Below are positions 28,060 through 41,646 of a stretch of 64,000 bases of DNA, piece after piece. The stretch comes from Lautropia dentalis (GTDB lineage: Bacteria > Pseudomonadota > Gammaproteobacteria > Burkholderiales > Burkholderiaceae_E): positions 899,008-963,007 of the forward strand of contig NZ_RRUE01000001.1 in the NCBI RefSeq assembly GCF_003892345.1. The letters are read 5' to 3'. The first letter of the stretch is position 1. Each line of letters begins with the position of its first letter. A program made the translations under genes and the position numbers. Under the pieces are notes generated by a model. The model did no database searches. It had not been told where the DNA came from and was given only the letters and a program-made list of their open reading frames with translations.

Positions 28060-29256
28060 ATGGCGTTGCTGGCGGCAAAAACTCAGCGTGTGCTGGCCAC
28101 AGGGGTATACAGCGGTCTGGCCGTGACCGCGCTGCTCGGCGCAATTGCGCTGGGCAATGGGGTGCGGCTGGCGCTGACGACGCCGCTCACCGCCGTCAGT
28201 TCCTCGCCGCAGCCGGCGGTCACGGCGCGCATCGACGCCGAACCGCTGCGCGAGGTACCCACCGGCCTGCTCGGCGAGGTGGCCGGCGTGGCCCAGGCCC
28301 GTGACTTCACGCTGGTGCTGGGTGCCGACGGTCGCCTGTGGGCGCGCGGCCTCAACACCCGCGGCCAGCTGGGCGTGGGCATTGCCCAGACCGTGGTGGC
28401 CGATTTCCTGCCGCTGCCCGGCCGTGAATATCAGGCCGTGGCCGCCGGTGGCTCGCACGCGCTGGCCCTCGACCGTCATGGCAACCTCTGGGTCTGGGGT
28501 GACGACCGCTACGGCCAGCTGGGCAATGGCCAGACCAGCCACGCCCCGCAGGATCGCCCCATCTGGATAGCACGCGATATCGTGGCCATTGCCGCCGGTG
28601 ACCGCCACAGCCTGGCCGTGCGCCGCGATGGTACGCTGCTGGCCTGGGGCGAGAATCGCTGGGGCGAAGTGGGCAATGGCGCGCAGGAGGTGGTCACCAC
28701 CCCGACGCCGATCGGCCAGGGCTTTGCCAGCGTGGCCGCTGGTGCCGGCTACTCGATGGCCATCGACCGCAAGGGTCGCCTGTGGGCCTGGGGCCGCGGC
28801 GAGGGTGGCCGGCTGGGCACGGGCGATGAAAAGGACCAGTCACGCCCGGTGCAGATCGGCGAGAACTTCAGCAAGGTCACGGCCGCCACCGCCCAGTCCT
28901 TTGCCATCCGTCGCGATGGCACGCTGTGGGCCTGGGGCAGCAACCTGCTGGGCCAGCTGGGTGACGGTACCCGTGAAGACCGCCTGTCGCCGGTGCAGAT
29001 CGGCACGGGCTTCACCTCGGTGGCCGCGGGGGGGGCCCATACCGTGGCGCTCAAGCGTGACGGCAGTGTCTGGGCCTGGGGCAGCAACGGCTTCGGCCAG
29101 CTGGCCGACACGAAACTCGACGACCAGCTCAAGCCCACCCGCGTGGCCCAGGGCTACGACTTCATTGCCGCGGCCGGTGGCGCCTCGGTGCTGGCCCGCC
29201 GCAATGGTGTGCTGCGCATGGCAGGTGCCGGTCCGGCACCGTCGCTGCGTCCCTGA
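28060..29256 (+). CDS. RCC1-repeat beta-propeller protein
   Basis: A 398-residue protein with one N-terminal membrane helix or signal anchor (TGVYSGLAVTALLGAIALG, about residues 14-32). Six or seven RCC1 repeats follow, for example WVWGDDRYGQLGNG, LAWGENRWGEVGNG and WAWGSNLLGQLGDG. Each is about 50 residues, giving a predicted seven-bladed propeller outside the cytoplasmic membrane. ATG at 28060 follows AGCAGGA. Function is unknown; eukaryotic RCC1 exchanges Ran nucleotide, but that role should not be transferred. Confidence 0.85.
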   Translation: MALLAAKTQRVLATGVYSGLAVTALLGAIALGNGVRLALTTPLTAVSSSPQPAVTARIDAEPLREVPTGLLGEVAGVAQARDFTLVLGADGRLWARGLNTRGQLGVGIAQTVVADFLPLPGREYQAVAAGGSHALALDRHGNLWVWGDDRYGQLGNGQTSHAPQDRPIWIARDIVAIAAGDRHSLAVRRDGTLLAWGENRWGEVGNGAQEVVTTPTPIGQGFASVAAGAGYSMAIDRKGRLWAWGRGEGGRLGTGDEKDQSRPVQIGENFSKVTAATAQSFAIRRDGTLWAWGSNLLGQLGDGTREDRLSPVQIGTGFTSVAAGGAHTVALKRDGSVWAWGSNGFGQLADTKLDDQLKPTRVAQGYDFIAAAGGASVLARRNGVLRMAGAGPAPSLRP

Positions 29257-29322
29257 CCCGCGCTAATCCCTTCCTGCAGAATGGGTTAATATCGGCAGAT
29301 CCATTGCTGTTTCTGCCACACC

Positions 29323-29991
29323 ATGATTTCTGCCATCGAAGCTCTCAGAATCCTGCAAGACGGCAACCGGCGTTTCGTGGCCGGCCTGGGAGGCGTGGCG
29401 CTGGCCACCAACCAGGCACGCCGGGCCCAGCTGATCATGGGGCAGCAACCCTTTGCCGTGCTGCTCGGCTGTGCCGATTCCCGCGTTCCCGGCGAGCTGG
29501 TGTTCGACCAGGGGCTGGGGGAACTGTTCGTCATCCGCGTGGCCGGCAACATCGTCGCCCCGTCCCAGATCGGCAGCGTCGAATTTGCCGTCGAACGCTT
29601 CAGCACCCGGCTGGTGGTGGTGCTTGGGCATTCCGGCTGCGGTGCCATCTCTGCCACGCTGGAAGAGCTGAAACTGCCGGCCCGTGGCCGCTCGCCCAAC
29701 CTGCGTGCCGTGGTCGACCGCATCCGCCCGTCGGTCGAGCCCCTGCTCGAAACCGAACTGGCGCACGACCCGGAACGTCTCAAGAAAATGGCGGTGCGCG
29801 CCAACATCCGCAACGCTGCCAATCACCTGCGTCACGGCTCGCCCATTCTCGAACACTGGATCGAGCACGAGGGGCTGCTGGTGGTGGGTGCCGAGTATTC
29901 GCTCGAAACCGGCATGGTCGACTTCTTCGACGGCATGCCGGACATGGGCCAGGATCCGCTGCCCGATCTGCCACAGGCACAGCAAGTCTGA
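29323..29991 (+). CDS. Beta-class carbonic anhydrase
   Basis: Interconverts CO2 and bicarbonate. The zinc ligands are visible: Cys in LLGCADSRVP near residue 50, His and Cys in LGHSGCGAI near residues 105-108. It is 222 residues, typical of the class. Downstream the hydrolase gene converges; the 127-bp gap contains the hairpin at 30006-30040. Confidence 0.94.
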   Translation: MISAIEALRILQDGNRRFVAGLGGVALATNQARRAQLIMGQQPFAVLLGCADSRVPGELVFDQGLGELFVIRVAGNIVAPSQIGSVEFAVERFSTRLVVVLGHSGCGAISATLEELKLPARGRSPNLRAVVDRIRPSVEPLLETELAHDPERLKKMAVRANIRNAANHLRHGSPILEHWIEHEGLLVVGAEYSLETGMVDFFDGMPDMGQDPLPDLPQAQQV

Positions 29992-30005
29992 GCCACGCAA
30001 GCACG

Positions 30006-30040
30006 GACCGGGCACCCGATTCCGAAGCAATCGCCCGGTC
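30006..30040. terminator. Hairpin between convergent genes
   Basis: GACCGGGC (30006-30013) pairs perfectly with GCCCGGTC (30033-30040), with GATT/AATC inside. It lies between convergent carbonic anhydrase and hydrolase genes. There is no T tract, so termination is only a possibility. Confidence 0.4.
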
Positions 30041-30118
30041 TGCGCCGGAGTGGCGGACGCCTGCCCGGCTTCCGGCGCCATCTCCGCGCCAGCCCGCCGC
30101 CCGGTGCTGGTCTGGTGC

Positions 30119-31246
30119 TCAGCGCCAGCCCGACAGCGGGTGTGTCCCGTCGTGGTGGTCGCGGAAGTGGCTTTCGATGAAGGACGATGCCACCGCATCC
30201 AGTGTGGGCGGCTGCCACTGGGGCTTTTTGTCCTTGTCGATCAGCAGTGCCCGTACCCCCTCGGCAAAATCGTGCGCCGCGCAGCAGCTGATGGCCACGT
30301 TGTATTCGATGCGGAACACGTCGGCCAGCGAGCGGTGACGGCAGCGCTGCTGCAGCTCCCAGGCCAGCGCGGCCGAGGTGGGGCTGCCCCGGCGGAAATT
30401 CTCCACGGCCGTGGCCAGCCACGGATCATCATGGACCGGCAGCGCCAGCAGACGCTCGGCCGTGTCCTTCAGGCTGGCCATGCCCACGGTCTTGCGGATC
30501 AGGTCGAAGTGCTGGCGCAGGGCCGAAGGGGCCCGTTCGGCCTGGTTCCCGTTCTCGTGGGCGTCCAGCAGCCGGGTCATCTGTGCCTTGTTTGCCGCCG
30601 TGTCGGTACCCCAGCGATGACGCAGGATGTCGTCCAGCACGGCCTGCCGCGAGCTGTCGTCCAGACAGAAATCGGCCATGCCGGCAAAGAGCGCATCCGA
30701 GGCATTCATCGGCGCCGCGGTCAGGCCCACGAACAGCCCGGCCCGCCCCGGAAAGCGGTTCAGGAACCAGCTGCCGCCCACATCCGGAAACAGCCCGATA
30801 CCGATCTCCGGCATGGCCATCCGCGTCTGCGGCGTCACCACCCGGTGCGAGGCACCCGCCAGCAGCCCCACGCCGCCTCCCATCACGATGCCATGCCCCC
30901 AGCAGAGCAGGGGCTTTGGACAGGTATGGATGCGATAGTCCAGCGCATACTCGGTAAAGAAGAAATGCTGCGCATAGGGGTTGGGCCGGTTGCCGTATTC
31001 GCGGATGGAATGGTAGAGATCGCGAATATCAGCACCGGCGCTGAAAGCGCGCTCACCTGCGCCATCCAGCACGATGGCCACCACGTCCGGATCCCGGATC
31101 CAGCTCTTGATCTGGCGGTTGAGCTGCTCGACCATGTCCAGCGACAGGGCATTCAGCGAGGCCGGGGCATTCAGCGTGGCGTGGCCGATGCGCCGGCCGT
31201 CTGCCGTGGCGGGTTCCCGAAAGATGATGACGTTGTCTGCCGACAT
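30119..31246 (-). CDS. Enoyl-CoA hydratase/isomerase family, 3-hydroxyisobutyryl-CoA hydrolase type
   Basis: A 375-residue crotonase-superfamily protein of the HIBYL-CoA hydrolase subgroup (valine degradation). The ATLNAPASLNALSLDMV start, the oxyanion-hole GAGERAFSAGADIRDLY and the subgroup signature GIVMGGGVGLLAGASHRV with MPEIGIGLFPDVGGSWFLNR are present. The C-terminal extension beyond 260 residues separates it from plain enoyl-CoA hydratases. ATG at 31246 follows GGGAG on the minus strand; the frame runs on to 31393 without homology. Confidence 0.9.
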   Translation of the reverse strand: MSADNVIIFREPATADGRRIGHATLNAPASLNALSLDMVEQLNRQIKSWIRDPDVVAIVLDGAGERAFSAGADIRDLYHSIREYGNRPNPYAQHFFFTEYALDYRIHTCPKPLLCWGHGIVMGGGVGLLAGASHRVVTPQTRMAMPEIGIGLFPDVGGSWFLNRFPGRAGLFVGLTAAPMNASDALFAGMADFCLDDSSRQAVLDDILRHRWGTDTAANKAQMTRLLDAHENGNQAERAPSALRQHFDLIRKTVGMASLKDTAERLLALPVHDDPWLATAVENFRRGSPTSAALAWELQQRCRHRSLADVFRIEYNVAISCCAAHDFAEGVRALLIDKDKKPQWQPPTLDAVASSFIESHFRDHHDGTHPLSGWR

Positions 31247-31512
31247 GAACGTGTCTCCCGAACTAGAGAATCGAACCAGGGAATGTGAGTGTGCAGTCAT
31301 GTTAAACAACTGCGGGCCCCTTTGTCCGCGCCGGGGAAAACCGGAGGGCGGCAGAATGCTAAACTTGTTCAAATTGCCCCCGTCGGCGCGCAATCAGCCG
31401 GCGTTGCCATGGCGCCAGCGCGTCCGATGGGTCTGTTTTTCGATCCGCGTGCCGGCAGACAGGTCCATGACGCGCTCCGGGAGAATGGCACCGATGAAAG
31501 GAGATGACACCG

Positions 31513-32157
31513 ATGAAACTGCGCAGTGATTCCTTTGCAGCCGGTCAGCCCCTGCCCGGGAAGCTGGCCTTTGCCCGGCCGGATCCTGCCACCCGGGTGG
31601 CGCTGGCCGACAACCGCAATCCGCACCTGGCCTGGGACGAAGTGCCCGAGGGCACCCGGTCGTTTGCCATCCTGTGCGTCGACCATGACGCGCCGTCGAA
31701 GCCCGACGATGTCAATCACCCCGACCGCGAGGTACCGGCCGAGCTGCCACGGGCCGATTTCTATCACTGGATCCTGGTCGATCTGCCGGCTGGACGCCGG
31801 GCGCTGGAGGAGGGGGCCTATTCCAGCCAGGTCTCGCCGCGCGGCAAGCCCGGTCCCGAGCTGCCCGATGGCAGCCGCCAGGGGGTGAACGACTACACCC
31901 AGTGGTTTGCCACCGACCACGACATGAGTGGCGACTACTACGGCTACGATGGCGCCTGCCCGCCATGGAACGATGCGCTGGTGCACCGCTACGAGTTCAT
32001 CGTGCATGCGCTGGATGTCGACCGCCTGCCGCTGGAGGGGCGTTTCGACGGCCGTCAGGTGCAGGATCTCATTGCCCGTCACAGCCTGGGCTCGGCCAGC
32101 ATCACCGGCACCTATACGCTGAATGCCCGCCTGCTGCCGGCCACACCGGACGCCTGA
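31513..32157 (+). CDS. PEBP-like protein (YbhB/YbcL family)
   Basis: A 214-residue phosphatidylethanolamine-binding-protein-like protein related to Raf kinase inhibitor. Key stretches are NPHLAWDEVPEGTRSFAILCVDHDAP, DFYHWILVDLP and GACPPWNDALVHRYEF. ATG at 31513 is 9 bases after AAAGGAG; an ATG at 31504 overlaps that site. It runs toward lexA, which converges 15 bases downstream. The cellular role of the bacterial family is not settled. Confidence 0.88.
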   Translation: MKLRSDSFAAGQPLPGKLAFARPDPATRVALADNRNPHLAWDEVPEGTRSFAILCVDHDAPSKPDDVNHPDREVPAELPRADFYHWILVDLPAGRRALEEGAYSSQVSPRGKPGPELPDGSRQGVNDYTQWFATDHDMSGDYYGYDGACPPWNDALVHRYEFIVHALDVDRLPLEGRFDGRQVQDLIARHSLGSASITGTYTLNARLLPATPDA

Positions 32158-32172
32158 GTGCCCGGCCTGTTG

Positions 32173-33117
32173 CTACAGCCGTGACGGCCGCTGCCGGATG
32201 AGCCCCACGCCGATACCCTCGATCTGGAACTCTTCCACCGCCGGATCGACCGTGATGGGCTGATAGGCCGGGTTTTCGGGCAGCAGGGCCAGAGTGCGGT
32301 GACGCTCGTCGCGCTGCAGGCGCTTGACCGTCACGTCGTTGCCCAGCCGGGCCACGACGATCTGCCCGTTGTGGGCGTCGGTGGTTGCCTTGACGGCCAG
32401 CAGGTCGCCGTCGAGCATGCCGGCGTCGCGCATGCTGTCGCCCTGCACCCGCAGCAGATAGTCGGGCCGGCGCTCGAACAGGCTGGCATCCAGGCTGTAG
32501 ACGGCCTCCACGTGCTCCACGGCCAGCAGCGGCCGCCCGGCCGCCACCCGGCCGATGAGGGGCAGCGAAACACCGGGCACATCGGCCTGCGGCGCCGTTG
32601 CCATGCCGGCGCCCGTGCGCTGGGTGCCTGCGCGTGGGGCGGCCGGTGCCCGGGAACGCGACCGGGTGGAGGCGCCCACGGGCGGGCGGCCACGCAGTGC
32701 CGGCACGCCCGGTGGCGGGTCGTTCCAGTTGCCGCCGGCAGCGCCCACCGTATGGGCCGTGCGCCAGGCACCGGGATCGGCCGCCCGGCCATTCACGGGC
32801 AGCAGCACGTCTGTCACGGCTCCGGCGCTGGTCGCTGTGCCCGTACCCGGGAACGGGCCGTCGTGCCCGGCTGCCCGCAGCTCGGCCTCGGCGGGCGGCA
32901 GCAGGCGGATGCCGCGCGACATGCCGGCACAGGTTTCGATCATGCCCTTGCGGACCAGGGCCTTGAGATGGTCTTCGGCGGCGTTGACGGAGCGAAAGCC
33001 CAGGGCGTCGGCAATTTCGGCGCGGGTGGGCGGAAAACCGGTCTGTTCGAGGTGCAGCTGGATCTGCAGGAGCACTTCGCGCTGCCGGGGGGTGAGGGGG
33101 CGCATAGGCGAATCCAT
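32173..33117 (-). CDS. lexA: LexA repressor with extended linker
   Basis: SOS-response repressor and self-cleaving serine protease. The N-terminal winged helix is [19 protein letters not shown] and [21 protein letters not shown]. The cleavage bond Ala-Gly is in GRVAAGRP (residues 193-194); Ser228 in [10 protein letters not shown] and Lys265 in VTVKRL form the dyad. At 314 residues it is about 100 longer than the usual 200-220. The excess is a Gly/Ala/Pro/Arg-rich linker at about residues 85-180. An SOS box lies 14 bases before the start codon. Confidence 0.96.
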   Translation of the reverse strand: MDSPMRPLTPRQREVLLQIQLHLEQTGFPPTRAEIADALGFRSVNAAEDHLKALVRKGMIETCAGMSRGIRLLPPAEAELRAAGHDGPFPGTGTATSAGAVTDVLLPVNGRAADPGAWRTAHTVGAAGGNWNDPPPGVPALRGRPPVGASTRSRSRAPAAPRAGTQRTGAGMATAPQADVPGVSLPLIGRVAAGRPLLAVEHVEAVYSLDASLFERRPDYLLRVQGDSMRDAGMLDGDLLAVKATTDAHNGQIVVARLGNDVTVKRLQRDERHRTLALLPENPAYQPITVDPAVEEFQIEGIGVGLIRQRPSRL

Positions 33118-33130
33118 GAGTGCGGGTCAT

Positions 33131-33163
33131 CTGTATTCTTGTCCAGTATCGACCGCTTGGCAA
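33131..33163 (-). promoter_or_regulatory. lexA promoter with SOS box
   Basis: CTGTATTCTTGTCCAG (33131-33146) fits the CTG-N10-CAG LexA operator, one half being perfect. On the minus strand TTGCCA (33158-33163) and AAGAAT (33135-33140) make a 17-bp-spaced promoter, so the operator overlaps the -10. This implies autoregulation of lexA. Confidence 0.8.
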
Positions 33164-33793
33164 GTCGCAGTGCACCACGGGGGCATCCCGGGCGTGTCAT
33201 GAGCTGCGTGTCATGTGCCTGGCAGGTGCCGGACAGCGCCATGACGCGTCCGGAAGGGGATTCAAGCTCCGGTACGCAAAAAAAGTTACAATCCCATATT
33301 GTGGCAATGCGGAATCGGTCGCGCGCGCTTTCTGTCTTATTTGCGTGCAAGTCTGGTGTACATTCAGGCAGTCCGACGGCGCAACCTCCTCATTGCGTTG
33401 CCGCCATTTCGTTGCATATCGTGCCGCCCGGGTTCCTGATCCGACGGCTGCGGTTCTCTCTCCGGTCCCGTGCTGTCCGGTGCGGATGTTCCCGTCCGGG
33501 GCGCCTGCGGCAGCGCGAGTCCCGGGCCGGGCAGATCCCGTTTCTCGCAGCGAAATGGTTCTCTCTCTTCCAGAGATTGCCATCGTCCCTTGCGCTGGCT
33601 CTCTACCGTTCGTAAGCACGGACGGCTGTTCTCGCTCGTTCTCGTCATGGCCCACCCCGCCTGCAGATGCCTGCCGCTGGCAGATCCTGCATGGCCAGGG
33701 GGGTTTGTGCTGCCCCTGCTGCTGGCCCAGGCGCGAGCGGCAGGCGGCCGCGTACCGTGTTTCGTCCATTTTCCTGGAAGTCTTACCTGTCAA
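33164..33793. other. Long intergenic region before the RRM gene
   Basis: About 630 bases between lexA and the RRM gene without a convincing gene; open frames here lack homology and give unlike products on both strands. It includes direct GCGTGTCATG repeats near 33191 and 33205. Part may be a long 5' leader of the RRM gene. Confidence 0.4.
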
Positions 33794-34120
33794 ATGTCCA
33801 CCAAGATCTATGTCGGTAACCTGCCGTGGCGCACCACGGACCAGCAGCTGAACGACCTGTTTTCGGCCCATGGTGACGTGCTGAGTGTCCGCATCATTTC
33901 AGACCGCGACACCGGCCGCTCGCGCGGGTTCGCGTTCGTCACCATGACCACGGCGGATGGCGCACAGTCCGCCATCTCTGCCCTGAATGGTTCACTGCTG
34001 GAAGGGCGAACCCTGGTCGTCAACGAAGCCAACAACCAGGGCAGCCGGCCGGGTGCCGGCCGTGCCCCGGTCAGCGTCCGCACGGCCGATCCGGCCCCGC
34101 GCGACGACGACGGTCACTGA
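33794..34120 (+). CDS. RNA-binding protein with single RRM domain
   Basis: A 108-residue protein consisting of one RNA recognition motif (residues 3-80) and a short basic/acidic tail. RNP2 is IYVGNL at residues 5-10, and RNP1 is RGFAFVTM near residues 43-50. Such proteins bind single-stranded RNA in the cytoplasm; bacterial members are often cold-responsive. The start at 33794 follows TGGAAG. A strong terminator lies 136 bases downstream. Confidence 0.92.
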   Translation: MSTKIYVGNLPWRTTDQQLNDLFSAHGDVLSVRIISDRDTGRSRGFAFVTMTTADGAQSAISALNGSLLEGRTLVVNEANNQGSRPGAGRAPVSVRTADPAPRDDDGH

Positions 34121-34256
34121 CGGCGGTGCGCGGCCGCATCGGGCAGGGCAGCCCACCGCCGGGTGGCTGCCACTGCCGGTGTGCCGTGCGTGCGCCATCA
34201 GGCCCGCCCTGATGGCAGGGCGGGGAAACACGTCACGAGAACGCTGTGCGCCACAG

Positions 34257-34284
34257 AAAAAAGCGCCCTCCGGGGCGCTTTTTT
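34257..34284. terminator. Bidirectional rho-independent terminator
   Basis: AAAAAAGCGCCC (34257-34268) and GGGCGCTTTTTT pair around a short loop, with A and T tracts on either side. It lies between the RRM gene and the convergent ETF-QO gene. I see no gene in 34121-34478. Confidence 0.85.
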
Positions 34285-34478
34285 CGATCCGGCTGCCGGG
34301 GCCGACGGTGGGTATGGCTGTGGTCGTGGATATGGCCGCAGGCGCCGTGTGCGGCTGCATGTCCCGGTCGTGCACTGTCTGTCATGCAGGGTAGCCAGGC
34401 TTGTCCGCGCACGGCGCCCTGTCAGCATATGGCGTAGACCTGCACGGTGACAAACGGGCCGCCAGCTTTCCTCACACG

Positions 34479-36176
34479 CTACATGCTGCTGTAGCCCGGC
34501 CCGCCGCCGCCCTCGGGCGGGGTCCAGATGATGTTCTGGGTGGGATCCTTGATGTCGCAGGTCTTGCAGTGCACACAGTTCTGTGCATTGATCTGCAGGC
34601 GCAGCCCCGAGCCATCCTCGTGCTCCACATACTCGTACACGGCGGCCGGGCAGTAGCGTGCCTCCGGGCCGGCATATTCGGGCAGGTTGATGGCCGTGGG
34701 CACGTTCGGGTCCTTCAGCCGCAGGTGCACCGGTTCCTGCTCCCCGTGGTTGACCCCCGAGAGATACACCGATGACAGGCGGTCGAAGGTCAGCTTGCCG
34801 TCCGGTCTCGGGTATTCGATGGGCTGGCATTCGCTGGCCGGTTTCAGGTAGAGATGGTCGGGTTTCTTCACGTGCAGGGTCACCGGCAGCCGGCCGCGGA
34901 ACACCGTCTGGTCCAGTCCCACCAGCAGCGTGCCCATCACCAGTCCCTTGCCCATGGCGGCCTTGAAGTTGCGCGTTTTCCAGAGTTCCCCGTACAGCCA
35001 CGAAGCCCGGAAGGCCTCCGGATAGGCCGACAGCTCGTCATGGGCGCGGCCTGCCTGCAGCGCATCGGCAAGGGCGCCGGCTGCCAGCATGCCGCTCTTG
35101 ATGGCTGTGTGCGTCCCCTTGATGCGCGCTGCGTTCAGAAAGCCCGCATCGCAGCCCACCAGGCAGCCACCCGGAAACACCAGCTTCGGCAGGGCGTTGA
35201 GCCCACCTGCCGTGATGGCCCGGGCGCCGTATTCCAGCCGCCGGCCGCCCTCGAACATACCGCGCAGGGCAGGGTGCGTCTTCCAGCGCTGGAATTCCTC
35301 GAACGGTGACAGGTACGGGTTCTGGTAATTGAGCCCGACCACGAAGCCCGCCGCCACCCGGTTCTCGCCGAAGTGGTAGATGAAGCCACCGCCATAGGTG
35401 GCGTTGTCGAGCGGCCAGCCGGCCGTGTGCACGATCAGCCCGGGGCGAAAGTGCTCCGGCCGGACCTCCCACAGTTCCTTGATGCCAATGCCATAGCTCT
35501 GCGGATCGCTGTCGGCATCCAGCCGGAAACGTTCGATCAGGGCACGACCCAGATGCCCGCGCGAACCCTCGGCAAACACCGTGTAGCGGCCCAGCAGCTC
35601 CATGCCCGGCTGGAAGGCATCGGTGGGCTGCCCGTCACGGTCCAGACCCATGTCGCCCGTCACCACGCCACGGACCTGGCCTTCCGCGGTGTAGAGCACC
35701 CGGGCGGCCGGAAAGCCGGGGTAGATCTCCACCCCCAGCGCCTCGGCCTGCCCGCCCAGCCAGCGCGTCAGCTGCGCCAGGCTGACGATGTAGTTGCCAT
35801 GGTTCTGCATGGCCGGCGGCGTGGCCCAGGCCGGCACCTTCAGCTGGTGAGCGGCCGACAGGAACAACACCTCGTCGGTGGTGGCCGCCGTCATGGCGGG
35901 CGGATCGTTCTCCTTCCAGCCGGGCAGCAGCTCGTCCAGCGCGCCGGGGTCGATGACCGCGCCCGACAGGATGTGCGCGCCGACCTCGGCGCCTTTCTCG
36001 ATCACGCAGACGCTGATGTCCTGGCTGCGTTCGGCCGCCAGCTGCTTCAGGCGGATGGCCGTGGCCAGCCCTGCCGGGCCTGCGCCCACCACCACCACAT
36101 CGAATTCCATGGCATCGCGTTCGATGCCGTCGACCGGCTCATCCTGCCCCATGCCCATTCCCAGATTTCCGGTCAT
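34479..36176 (-). CDS. Electron transfer flavoprotein-ubiquinone oxidoreductase
   Basis: Membrane-associated FAD and [4Fe-4S] enzyme passing electrons from ETF to the quinone pool. The FAD motif is VVVVGAGPAGLATAIRLKQL near residue 30. GGFIYHFG, FPGGCLVGCDAGFLN and IKGTHTAIKSGMLAA are conserved. The cluster cysteines are in ARYCPAAVY and NCVHCKTCDIKDP near the C-terminus. ATG at 36176 is chosen; the frame extends to 36242. Its acyl-CoA dehydrogenase partners are not in this window. Confidence 0.95.
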   Translation of the reverse strand: MTGNLGMGMGQDEPVDGIERDAMEFDVVVVGAGPAGLATAIRLKQLAAERSQDISVCVIEKGAEVGAHILSGAVIDPGALDELLPGWKENDPPAMTAATTDEVLFLSAAHQLKVPAWATPPAMQNHGNYIVSLAQLTRWLGGQAEALGVEIYPGFPAARVLYTAEGQVRGVVTGDMGLDRDGQPTDAFQPGMELLGRYTVFAEGSRGHLGRALIERFRLDADSDPQSYGIGIKELWEVRPEHFRPGLIVHTAGWPLDNATYGGGFIYHFGENRVAAGFVVGLNYQNPYLSPFEEFQRWKTHPALRGMFEGGRRLEYGARAITAGGLNALPKLVFPGGCLVGCDAGFLNAARIKGTHTAIKSGMLAAGALADALQAGRAHDELSAYPEAFRASWLYGELWKTRNFKAAMGKGLVMGTLLVGLDQTVFRGRLPVTLHVKKPDHLYLKPASECQPIEYPRPDGKLTFDRLSSVYLSGVNHGEQEPVHLRLKDPNVPTAINLPEYAGPEARYCPAAVYEYVEHEDGSGLRLQINAQNCVHCKTCDIKDPTQNIIWTPPEGGGGPGYSSM

Positions 36177-36476
36177 CGCCCGCACATATCCTCGGAGTTC
36201 ATCATGCGCGCACATTGTCGGTGAAGGCTTGCGGCGGCGCAAACCCGCCGGTCAATGTTTTCCCTGCCAGCCGTGCGGGCATTGCCGCAGCCGTTCCCCT
36301 GGCGCTTCCGTGGCATCCCTGACCACAAGGCATCTTCCCCGCATCATGGAGCATGCCACGGCCGCAGGCTTGTCATGGGCGCCATGAGCGCACATTCCCC
36401 GCACCCGGGAGCAGCATGTCCAGCACGATCACCTTCTGCCGCAACTGCGTACATTCTCCCTGTGCCGGACACATGA

Positions 36477-39301
<2,825 letters not shown>

Positions 39302-39469
39302 GGCAGGTCATGTATGGCCTGGCTGGCTGCAGGTGCCTGTCCGGACGAAGGGCTACGGCCGTCTGTTGCGCCGCGACCTTTCCGCAAGGTTTTATCCCCC
39401 GGGAAAGCCCCAATGCAGGCATAATCCCGAAAGTAAAGGAATGTCATAGATTTCCAGGGAGGTAACCCC

Positions 39470-39766
39470 ATGGCAGCCTACGTGATCGCCGACATTGCCG
39501 GTGTCACCGACGCCGAGAAGATCGCCGCCTACCGCGAACTCTCCACCCGGGCCACCGCGGCCGGGGGCGGGCGTTTCGTCGCCCGGGGCGGGCAGGTCGA
39601 TGTCTTCGAGGGCAACTGGAGACCCGAGCGCATCGTCATCATCCGTTTCGATGACATGGACGCGGCGCGCCGGTACTATGATTCGGAGCAGTACCGCCAG
39701 GCCCGCGCCACGCGGGCAGGCGCAACCGCACAGTTCAACATGATCTGTGTTGAAGGCTTAGATTGA
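39470..39766 (+). CDS. DUF1330 family protein
   Basis: A 98-residue cytoplasmic protein of the DUF1330 family, a ferredoxin-like dimeric alpha/beta barrel fold. Typical features are YVIADIAGVTDAEKIAAYR and the RIVIIRFDDMDAARRYYDSE segment. The ribosome site AGGGAGGTAA is strong. It lies 12 bases before eno, so the two are likely cotranscribed. Function of the family is unknown. Confidence 0.9.
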   Translation: MAAYVIADIAGVTDAEKIAAYRELSTRATAAGGGRFVARGGQVDVFEGNWRPERIVIIRFDDMDAARRYYDSEQYRQARATRAGATAQFNMICVEGLD

Positions 39767-41068
<1,302 letters not shown>

Positions 41069-41121
41069 TGCCGTACCCTGTGGTGCGTCCTGCGTGGCGC
41101 ACCACAGGGGCGTCCGTCACG

Positions 41122-41149
41122 AAAATGGTCCGTTCGCGGGCCATTTTTG
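41122..41149 (+). terminator. Rho-independent terminator after eno
   Basis: AAAATGGTCCG and CGGGCCATTTTT form a stem with a TTCG loop and a T tract, 54 bases past the eno stop. It is followed by two direct copies of TTTTGTTTACCATCG (from 41145 and 41163). The rest of 41150-41343 holds no visible gene. Confidence 0.75.
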
Positions 41150-41343
41150 TTTACCATCGTGGTTTTGTTTACCATCGGCAGCCAAGGAGCCGCAGGACTT
41201 TGCAGAGGCTCCCCAGCGGAAGATGCCGGCCCCGGCGTCTCCGTCTGCCCCTGGCCCCCTTGGGTGTGCAGGGGTGTCCCTGCGTCTGCCTGCACCCGCA
41301 CATGGCATGGACGGCGCAGCCCCTTCCTCCTTTTCATTTTGCA

Positions 41344-41640
41344 ATGCGTCTGCTCTTCGTTGCCCTGGCCAGTCTGCTCGTTCTCATCCAGTACCCGCTG
41401 TGGCTGGGGCAGGGCAGCTGGTCGCGCGTCTGGCAGCTGAGCGAATCGCTGGCCCTGCAGCGCGAGGTCAACACCGGCAAGCGCCTGCGCAACGAGGGCC
41501 TGGAAGCCGAAGTGGAAGACCTGCGCAGCGGCACCTCGGCCGTGGAAGAACGTGCCCGCTACGGGCTGGGCATGGTCAAGCCCGACGAGATCTTCGTGCA
41601 GATCAACCCGTCACCGGACTCGCCCGCCACCGGGCACTGA
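41344..41640 (+). CDS. ftsB: Cell division protein FtsB
   Basis: A 98-residue bitopic septum protein that bridges FtsQ, FtsL and FtsWI. It has an N-terminal membrane helix (LLFVALASLLVLIQYPLW), a coiled coil starting at LQREVNTGKRLRNEGLEAEV, and the conserved AVEERARYGLGMVKPDEIF end. Position after eno is classical. Confidence 0.93.
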   Translation: MRLLFVALASLLVLIQYPLWLGQGSWSRVWQLSESLALQREVNTGKRLRNEGLEAEVEDLRSGTSAVEERARYGLGMVKPDEIFVQINPSPDSPATGH

Positions 41641-41646
41641 TACAAA

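Noticed and set aside
33120-33851. 243-codon frame between lexA and the RRM gene
   Set aside because: It overlaps the lexA promoter and RRM start in another frame, and its product is not protein-like; the region is better read as intergenic or leader.
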